Translations under genes and position numbers: made by a program | The notes under the pieces: generated by a model | The model's database searches: none | What the model was told of the DNA's origin: nothing | What the model saw: only the letters and a program-made list of their open reading frames with translations | Shown: piece after piece, positions 59,017 to 64,000 of the stretch | Layout of the letters: each line of letters starts with the position of its first letter | How positions within the stretch are numbered: the stretch's first letter is position 1 | From: CBDDIP01 sp965229005 | GTDB lineage: Bacteria > Actinomycetota > Acidimicrobiia > Acidimicrobiales > Ilumatobacteraceae | Length of the DNA stretch: 64,000 nt | Assembly: GCA_965229005.1 (NCBI GenBank) | Contig: CBDDIP010000002.1 | Coordinates: 3,410,001 to 3,474,000 of the forward strand | Direction: 5' to 3'

Positions 59017-60453
59017 TCACGCCAGCTTCTCGACGAACCCTTCGAGCTGGCGGAGGTTGCGGCACTCGTAGACCCCATCGGTGTGCGTCCCGTAGTCGCC
59101 GACGATCGAGTCACCGGTGTTCCAGTAGCTGCGCGGCTCGGGGTTCAACCAGTACACGTGGCGCGCGCGCTGACGGATCTCCTTGACCACCCACGCCTGC
59201 GAGGCGTGGTAGTTGTTGCGCGCGTCGCCGAGCAGCAGCACGGTGGTCTTCGGTCCGATGTCCTTGCCGTAACGCTCCCAGAACACCTCGAAGGCGTGGC
59301 CGTAGTCGCTGTGCCCGTCCACCCAGACGACGTCCGCTTCGGTGTTGACCCGGTGGATCGCTTCCTGGATGTCCTCGGTGGACTTGAAGTAGTCGGTGAC
59401 CTCGTCGATGCCGTCGATGAACACGAACGAACGAACCTTCGAGAACTGACCCTGCAGCGCGTAGACGAGCATCAGCGTGAAGCGGGCGAAGGCAGCCACC
59501 GATCCGGAGATGTCGGCGACCACCATCAGCTCGGGCTTGGACGGGCGCGGGTACTTGAACTTCGGCTCGGCCGGCACGCCGCCGTAGCTCAGCGAGTGGC
59601 GCACGGTGTTGCGGAAGTCGAGCGGGCCCTTGCGGCCGTGGCGGCGCTTGCGCGTCAGACGCGCAGCGAGCTTGCGGGTGAGCGGGTAGAGCGCCTTCTT
59701 CAGGCTCTGCATCTCGTCGCGTGACGCGTGCATGAACTCGACGTCTTCCGGCAGTGGCTTGCGCAGCGTCTTGGCCATCGCCTCGGCGCCACGATCGGCG
59801 ACCAGTCGGCGACGGATCTCCGCCTCGATCTCCTTCTTGAACTGCTCGATGCGGCTCTCGTACTCGTCCTTCTCGAGGCGTTCCTCGAGTGCGGTGAGCT
59901 CGCCGCCGACCTCCTGCTTGGAGGCCTCCATCAGCTTGTCCATCATCCCGTCGAGATCCAGGTTCCGCAGCGTGCGGTAGAGGTAGTACGTGCCACCGAC
60001 CGGGCGGCCCGGCTCCATCCCCGCGAAGCGCTGCACGGCCTGGCGGGCCAGCGCGCGCATCATCGCCTGGTCGCCGTTCATCAGCGCCTGCAGCAACATC
60101 TGGGCCAGCTCTTCGGGCGTCATCGACTCCATGCCACCGCCGGAGCCCTTGCCTTCGCCCTGGCGCATCTGCTCCTGCATCTCGCGCCACATCTCGTCGA
60201 TGTCGTCGTCGCCGCCCTCACCGATCTTGTACTCCGGGCCGCGCAGGCTGAAGTAGACCTCGAAGACGGTCTCGAACGCGCGCCAGTGGGCGTTGTTCTT
60301 GACCATCGTGGCCGCGAGCGCGTACTTGAACGCGTCTCGGTCCTCGATGGGGATGTGCTGCACCGCTTCCATCGCGTCGAGGTTCTCGGTGAGCGACACC
60401 GGCAGCCCGGCGTTGCGCAGCTCGACGACGAAGCCGGCCAGCAGATCAAGCAT
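59017..60453 (-). CDS. VWA-domain protein (CoxE-like MoxR partner)
   Basis: 478 aa. Residues about 60-310 are helical and highly charged (RQGEGKGSGGGMESMTPEEL, RLEKDEYESRIEQFKKEIEA, RKRRHGRKGPLDFRNTVRHS). The C-terminal von Willebrand A domain contains MIDAS-like VVADISGSVAAFARF (Asp-x-Ser-x-Ser) near 315, then VRSFVFIDGIDEVTDYFKST and TTVLLLGDARNNYHAS. This is the CoxE/YehP-like VWA type that works with MoxR AAA+ ATPases in assembling or remodelling metal enzymes. It is just downstream of the MoxR gene on the same strand (15 bp). Start ATG 60453. Confidence 0.86.
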   Translation of the reverse strand: MLDLLAGFVVELRNAGLPVSLTENLDAMEAVQHIPIEDRDAFKYALAATMVKNNAHWRAFETVFEVYFSLRGPEYKIGEGGDDDIDEMWREMQEQMRQGEGKGSGGGMESMTPEELAQMLLQALMNGDQAMMRALARQAVQRFAGMEPGRPVGGTYYLYRTLRNLDLDGMMDKLMEASKQEVGGELTALEERLEKDEYESRIEQFKKEIEAEIRRRLVADRGAEAMAKTLRKPLPEDVEFMHASRDEMQSLKKALYPLTRKLAARLTRKRRHGRKGPLDFRNTVRHSLSYGGVPAEPKFKYPRPSKPELMVVADISGSVAAFARFTLMLVYALQGQFSKVRSFVFIDGIDEVTDYFKSTEDIQEAIHRVNTEADVVWVDGHSDYGHAFEVFWERYGKDIGPKTTVLLLGDARNNYHASQAWVVKEIRQRARHVYWLNPEPRSYWNTGDSIVGDYGTHTDGVYECRNLRQLEGFVEKLA

Positions 60454-60468
60454 GTTCGGGCGTCACCC

Positions 60469-61335
60469 TTACTTGTCGACCGACAGCTCTTTGGCCGCCT
60501 TGGCGATGTCGGTCTGGTACTTCAGCAGGATGTGCAGCGTCTCTTTGGCCTGCTGCGCCTCGATGTGCTCGATGCCCAGCAGCACCAGGGTGCGTGCCCA
60601 GTCGATCGTCTCGCTGACGCTCGGTGCCTTCTTCAGGTCGAGCTGGCGGATGCTGCGCACGATGCGGGCGATCTGGTCGGCGAGGTTGTCGCTGACGCCC
60701 GGCACCTTGGTGACGACGATCTCCTTCTCACGCTCCATGTCGGGGTAGTCGACGTGGAGGTAGAGGCAGCGGCGCTTCAACGCCTCGCTCAGCTCGCGGG
60801 TGTTGTTCGAGGTGAGGAACACCATCGGGATCTGCTTGGCGACGATCGTGCCCAGCTCGGGGATGCTGACCTGGTACTCGCTGAGGATCTCGAGCAGCAG
60901 CGCCTCGGTCTCGACTTCGACGCGGTCGACTTCGTCGATGAGCAGCACGACGGGATCGTCGGCGGTGATCGCTTCGAGCAGCGGACGGGTGAGGAGGAAC
61001 TCGTCGCTGAAGATGTCGTCGTGGATCTCGTTCCACGAGTCGCTGTTCTTGTCTGCCTGGATGCGCAGCAGCTGCTTCTTGTAGTTCCACTCGTACAGCG
61101 CCTTGGACTCGTCGAGCCCCTCGTAGCACTGCAGGCGGATCAGCCGCGCGCCGGTCATCTCGGCGATGCTCTTGGCGAGCTGCGTCTTGCCGGTGCCGGC
61201 AGGGCCCTCGACGAGGATGGGCTTGCCCAGCCGATCAGCCAGGAAGGCGACGCCGGCAATGCCGTCGTCGGCCAGGTAGTGGACGCCCTTCAGACCATCA
61301 CGGACCTGCTGGACGCTCTCGAAACGAGGTGCCAT
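60469..61335 (-). CDS. MoxR-family AAA+ ATPase
   Basis: 288 aa. Walker A LVEGPAGTGKTQLAKSIAEM (about 42-60), Walker B DDPVVLLIDEVDRVEVETEA, sensor 1 PMVFLTSNNTRELSEALKRR (arginine finger after it) and LLEILSEYQVSIPELGTIVA. It is close to the RavA/MoxR APE2-type clade used as chaperones for enzyme activation. It operates with the VWA protein encoded immediately downstream. Target unknown; CoxD/CoxE pairs mature CO dehydrogenase-type enzymes, but none is nearby. Start ATG 61335. Confidence 0.9.
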   Translation of the reverse strand: MAPRFESVQQVRDGLKGVHYLADDGIAGVAFLADRLGKPILVEGPAGTGKTQLAKSIAEMTGARLIRLQCYEGLDESKALYEWNYKKQLLRIQADKNSDSWNEIHDDIFSDEFLLTRPLLEAITADDPVVLLIDEVDRVEVETEALLLEILSEYQVSIPELGTIVAKQIPMVFLTSNNTRELSEALKRRCLYLHVDYPDMEREKEIVVTKVPGVSDNLADQIARIVRSIRQLDLKKAPSVSETIDWARTLVLLGIEHIEAQQAKETLHILLKYQTDIAKAAKELSVDK

Positions 61336-61403
61336 GCGGGCACCCTACAAGCCGACTTGACTCCGCGGTCAATCGGAAAACCCCACCCCCTCCCCCGGCC
61401 CCA

Positions 61404-61495
61404 TCCGTGAGTTTCGCTGCCACCCATGGCTCTCAAACTCACGAACGAATTCACTCGTGAGATCCGGAGCCACCGGTGGCCGTGAAGCTCACGAA
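61404..61495. repeat. Palindromic 42-bp repeats, copies A and B
   Basis: Copy A is 61404-61445 and copy B is 61454-61495; both are palindromes of the form CGTGAG...CCACC/GGTGG...CTCACGAA. The centre of B is GGAGCCACCGGTGGCC, and A has diverged at its centre (GCCACCCATGGC). They are 50 bp apart start to start, in the 232-bp gap between the MoxR gene and the AbiEi-like gene. The element matches copies C and D on the other side of that gene. Rest of the gap: nothing else recognised. Confidence 0.75.
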
Positions 61496-61567
61496 CGGAG
61501 CGCCGACGACGGCGGTACCGTGCCGGTCGGCTTCCCCCGCTCGAACATCGACGCACCGGAGGCCGCC

Positions 61568-62509
61568 GTGTCGCTCACCACATCGCTCATTGCCATCGGC
61601 GACCTCGCCCGACCTCGTCACGGCGTCGTCGCCGCCCACGAGCTCGACGAGGTTCAACTGCCGAGCCGCTCACGAGCTCGACTCGTCGACAGCGGGTTCC
61701 TCGTTCCTGTCATCCGAGGCGTGTACCGCCTCGGCTCGTCACCCGAGACGTTGGAGAGCCGTTGCGTCGCTGCGTGCCTCGCTCGCGACGACGTCTTCAT
61801 CACGGGTCGAGTGGGCGGACGTCTCTGGGGCGTCCGACGCATGGGCGCGATCGGCGTCGGTTCATCGATTGAGGTCCGACTGCGCCACGGTGCTCAGGCG
61901 TTCAGCGTTCCCGGCATTCGCCAGCGTCGATGCAACGCACTCGATCCGTCCGATGTCGTGACTCGCGCAGATGGGATCCGCATCGCCAGTCCTCCACGGC
62001 TTCTGTTCGACCTCGCCCTCGATCTCGACCTGGAGTCCGCGATCGAGCAGGTCCTCGATCGCAACTGGTGCACGATGCCGACGCTCCTCGACACCGGTCG
62101 ACGTCTGTTCCACCCGGCTCGACCGGGCTCGACGCGCTTCGCCCGGGTGATCAACAGCCGCTCGGAGTGGCTCAGGCCGGCTGACTCGCATCTGGAGGTC
62201 CAGCTGTTCGACGCATTGCGATCTGCCGGCGTCACCGGTCTGACCCGTCAACACCCGATCCCGCTGCCCGGTGGCTGGACGATTCACGCCGACATCGCCG
62301 TGCCGTCGTTGAAGTGGGCGATCCCCGTCGATCACATCGAATGGCACGGCGGCCGGGTCGACGCGCAGCGCGACAAGCAGAACGACCGACAGGCGCGATC
62401 GCTCGGTTGGGTCGTCGACCGCGTCACCGACGAGGACATCGACGACCGGCTCGCCGCCACCACGGCTGAGCTCCTCGCCGTCTGGCGTCGACTCCGCTCG
62501 GCCGCGTGA
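61568..62509 (+). CDS. AbiEi-like / DUF559-type nuclease-fold protein
   Basis: 313 aa from GTG 61568. N-terminal AbiEi-type winged-helix segment: LARPRHGVVAAHELDEVQLP, RARLVDSGFLVPVIRGVYRL, ESRCVAACLARDDVFITGRV. The C-terminal domain has a Vsr/PD-(D/E)xK-like layout: HLEVQLFDALRSAGVTGLTR, WTIHADIAVPSLKWAIPVDH, IEWHGGRVDAQRDKQNDRQA, SLGWVVDRVTDEDIDDRLAA, resembling DUF559. AbiEi is the antitoxin of type IV toxin-antitoxin systems, but actinobacteria carry many stand-alone copies, and no AbiEii toxin is next to it. It is flanked on both sides by paired palindromic repeats. Confidence 0.82.
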   Translation: MSLTTSLIAIGDLARPRHGVVAAHELDEVQLPSRSRARLVDSGFLVPVIRGVYRLGSSPETLESRCVAACLARDDVFITGRVGGRLWGVRRMGAIGVGSSIEVRLRHGAQAFSVPGIRQRRCNALDPSDVVTRADGIRIASPPRLLFDLALDLDLESAIEQVLDRNWCTMPTLLDTGRRLFHPARPGSTRFARVINSRSEWLRPADSHLEVQLFDALRSAGVTGLTRQHPIPLPGGWTIHADIAVPSLKWAIPVDHIEWHGGRVDAQRDKQNDRQARSLGWVVDRVTDEDIDDRLAATTAELLAVWRRLRSAA

Positions 62510-62519
62510 GCAGGATCCG

Positions 62520-62612
62520 TTCGTGAGTTTGGGAGCCACCGGTGGCTCTGAGACTCACGAACCCAGTCGCTTCGTGAGTTTGGGAGCCACCGGTGGCACG
62601 GAAACTCACGGA
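62520..62612. repeat. Palindromic 42-bp repeats, copies C and D
   Basis: Copy C is 62520-62561 and copy D 62571-62612. The element has core GAGCCACCGGTGGCTC with arms TTCGTGAGTTTGG and matching CTCACGAA; copy C differs from perfect symmetry at only three of 21 pairs. Copies are 51 bp apart start to start, the same pairing as copies A and B. They lie between the AbiEi-like gene (ends 62509) and the AAA ATPase (starts 62657). Confidence 0.8.
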
Positions 62613-62656
62613 TGGGCGGGCGGGGCGGTGGGGGTCGGGAACGTAGAGTCGGCGGG

Positions 62657-64000
62657 ATGTCTGGGGCGTTGGAGCAGCCGGTGCGGGGGTTCATCGACGC
62701 GGTGGCGGGTGACCTCGGGGCGTTGAGCGGGCGACAGGCTGGGGCGCACCTGGCCGACGTGACCGTGGAGGCGGCGAACATCGCCGGCGCGATCATCGCC
62801 AGCGACGGCCGGTTCACCGAGGCCGAGCTCGACGGCTACCTCGACGCGGTCGGTCCGCTGCTCGACCCGCCACTGGTCACCTCGGCAACGGCGTTGCGCG
62901 ACGCCGGCGTGCTCGAGCGGGCGACCGACTGGCTCGCCCAGCCGAGCGTCCTGTTCGACCTCCTTGCCCGCGCCGACGCCCGCGACGGCGGCACCAGGGC
63001 GCAGCGCTACTACGAGCTCGCGCTTCGCTTGGCCCACGTCACCGCTGCGCTCGACCTCGTGCCCTCCCCTGCCGAGCTCGACGCCATCGACCGTCTGCGC
63101 ACGTCGATGCTCCACCACCTCGACGCGGTCGGAGTCACCCGCCCCGGCCAACCGGCGCCGATCAAGCCCGCCACGCAGGGCCCCGCGGCGGCCCCGGCGC
63201 CCTCCCCCACCCTCGACGCCGCGCCGACGACGCCGGCCGTGCCGCTGGAACAGCTCCTCGCACAACTCGATCGGCTCCTCGGCCTGGCCAACGTCAAGGC
63301 AGAGGTGCGTCGACTCAGCAGCTTGTTGCAAGTGCAACAACTTCGCGCCGAACGCGGACTGCCCGTCATCGAGACCAGCCACCACCTCGTCTTCACCGGC
63401 AACCCCGGCACCGGCAAGACCACGGTCGCCCGGCTCCTGTCGCAGATCTACCGCAGCATCGGCGTCGTCTCCAAGGGTCAACTCGTCGAGACCGATCGCT
63501 CGAAGCTCGTCGCCGGCTACGTCGGCCAGACCGCACTGAAGACCAGCGAGGCATTGAACGCGGCGCTCGGAGGGATGCTGCTGGTCGACGAGGCGTACGC
63601 ACTCGCCCGCGGTGGCGACAACGACTTCGGACGCGAGGCCATCGACACGTTGGTCAAGTTCATGGAGGACCACCGCGAGGACCTCGCCATCGTCGCCGCC
63701 GGCTACCCGGTGGAGATGGCCGAGTTCATCGACGCCAACCCCGGACTGAAGAGCCGCTTCACGCGCACGATCTCCTTCCCCGACTACAGCGACGACGAGC
63801 TGGTAGGCATCTTCCTCCAGCTCGGCGAGACGAACCGCTACTCGTGCAGCGACGAAGCGCTCGCCAGGGTCCGCCACCTGATCAGCATCGAGCCGCGTAC
63901 CCGTGGCTTCGGCAACGCCCGGTTCGTGCGCAACCTGTTCGAGACCGCCGTTGCCCACCAGGCGATGCGCCTCGCTCCGCTCGACGAGCCGTCGGAGGAG
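62657..64000 (+). CDS. CbxX/CfxQ-type AAA+ ATPase with TerB-like N-terminus, 5' part
   Basis: First 448 codons; the gene runs off the right edge. Residues about 25-75 resemble a TerB-like helical region (VEAANIAGAIIASDGRFTEA). A Pro/Ala linker (about 165-195) leads to the AAA+ domain: NVKAEVRRLSSLLQVQQLRA, Walker A VFTGNPGTGKTTVARLLSQI (about 246-265), Walker B GMLLVDEAYALARGGDNDFG, and NPGLKSRFTRTISFPDYSDD. This is the CbxX/CfxQ/SpoVK clade (also ESX EccA N-ATPase-like). It probably remodels a protein partner; the partner is unknown. ATG 62657 begins MSGALEQPVRGF. Confidence 0.87.
   Translation, partial: MSGALEQPVRGFIDAVAGDLGALSGRQAGAHLADVTVEAANIAGAIIASDGRFTEAELDGYLDAVGPLLDPPLVTSATALRDAGVLERATDWLAQPSVLFDLLARADARDGGTRAQRYYELALRLAHVTAALDLVPSPAELDAIDRLRTSMLHHLDAVGVTRPGQPAPIKPATQGPAAAPAPSPTLDAAPTTPAVPLEQLLAQLDRLLGLANVKAEVRRLSSLLQVQQLRAERGLPVIETSHHLVFTGNPGTGKTTVARLLSQIYRSIGVVSKGQLVETDRSKLVAGYVGQTALKTSEALNAALGGMLLVDEAYALARGGDNDFGREAIDTLVKFMEDHREDLAIVAAGYPVEMAEFIDANPGLKSRFTRTISFPDYSDDELVGIFLQLGETNRYSCSDEALARVRHLISIEPRTRGFGNARFVRNLFETAVAHQAMRLAPLDEPSEE

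Noticed and set aside
61568..62509. Complete type IV toxin-antitoxin pair
   Set aside because: Only the AbiEi-like partner is seen; the neighbours are an AAA ATPase and a MoxR gene, not an AbiEii nucleotidyltransferase toxin.

Overview
This 64 kb window is high-GC chromosomal DNA from an actinobacterium, most likely of the class Acidimicrobiia (Ilumatobacter-like). That placement is an inference from gene content, not from a marker gene. The clues are a DUF222/13E12-type HNH endonuclease behind a mycobacterial-type LexA box, a SAM-clan riboswitch before metX, a wax-ester synthase/DGAT, a Tat-exported amidase with beta-propeller-like GDGYW repeats, and very GC-rich third codon positions with many GTG starts and ATGA/GTGA/TGATG gene junctions. 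No integrase, transposase, phage block or CRISPR array was seen. Most of the window is housekeeping or accessory metabolism.

Layout. 1-3.5 kb (-): FecCD-type ferric-siderophore importer (two permeases, ATPase, binding lipoprotein) with iron-box-like sites. 3.6-7.8 kb: GNAT/acyl-CoA-synthetase-like fusion, PRC-barrel protein, NTF2-like protein, methyltransferase. 7.9-9.8 kb: tRNA-Trp-like element and two coupled exported ferritin-like proteins. 9.9-13.1 kb: AraC regulator, VOC protein and UvrA-like ATPase in one operon. 13.1-18.1 kb: small enzymes, tRNA-Gly(GCC) and membrane proteins. 18.1-21.1 kb (-): acyl-CoA ligase, SAM riboswitch, metX. 21.2-26.2 kb: amidase, SET-domain protein, saccharopine-dehydrogenase-like enzyme. 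26.2-28.1 kb (-): ABC-2 exporter behind a perfect palindrome. 28.2-30.9 kb: APH-like kinase, phytanoyl-CoA dioxygenase-like enzyme, SURF1. 30.9-31.4 kb: repeat-rich gap. 31.4-37.8 kb: lipid-type enzymes (metallo-beta-lactamase fold, WS/DGAT, GMC oxidoreductase, phosphatase, acyl-CoA dehydrogenase). 37.2-45.8 kb: GNAT, two linked unknowns, fructosamine-kinase-like protein, divergent MFS pair, MarR-GNAT fusion. 45.9-47.1 kb: HNH endonuclease under a LexA box. 47.2-57.5 kb (+): compact purine operon purL-purQ-purC-purF-purDM-purN-guaB. 57.5-64 kb: DUF1992 protein, membrane protein, VWA/MoxR pair, AbiEi/DUF559-like gene flanked by palindromic repeats, and the start of a CbxX-type AAA ATPase.

The purine operon is the most coherent unit. 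Seven ORFs overlap or nearly touch. PurL carries a PurS-like N-terminus. PurD and PurM are one polypeptide with purN directly after it, which is the GARS-AIRS-GART domain order of the animal trifunctional enzyme, and the PurD part has lost conserved N-domain motifs. The purF/purDM junction contains a triplicated 17-bp unit that leaves two six-codon reading frames between the genes.

Other notable points are the palindromic repeat pairs around the AbiEi-like gene, the 79-bp repeats at 31 kb, the compact tRNA-Trp-like element, and several readable regulatory sites (iron box, LexA box, MarR-type operator, exporter operator, SAM riboswitch).
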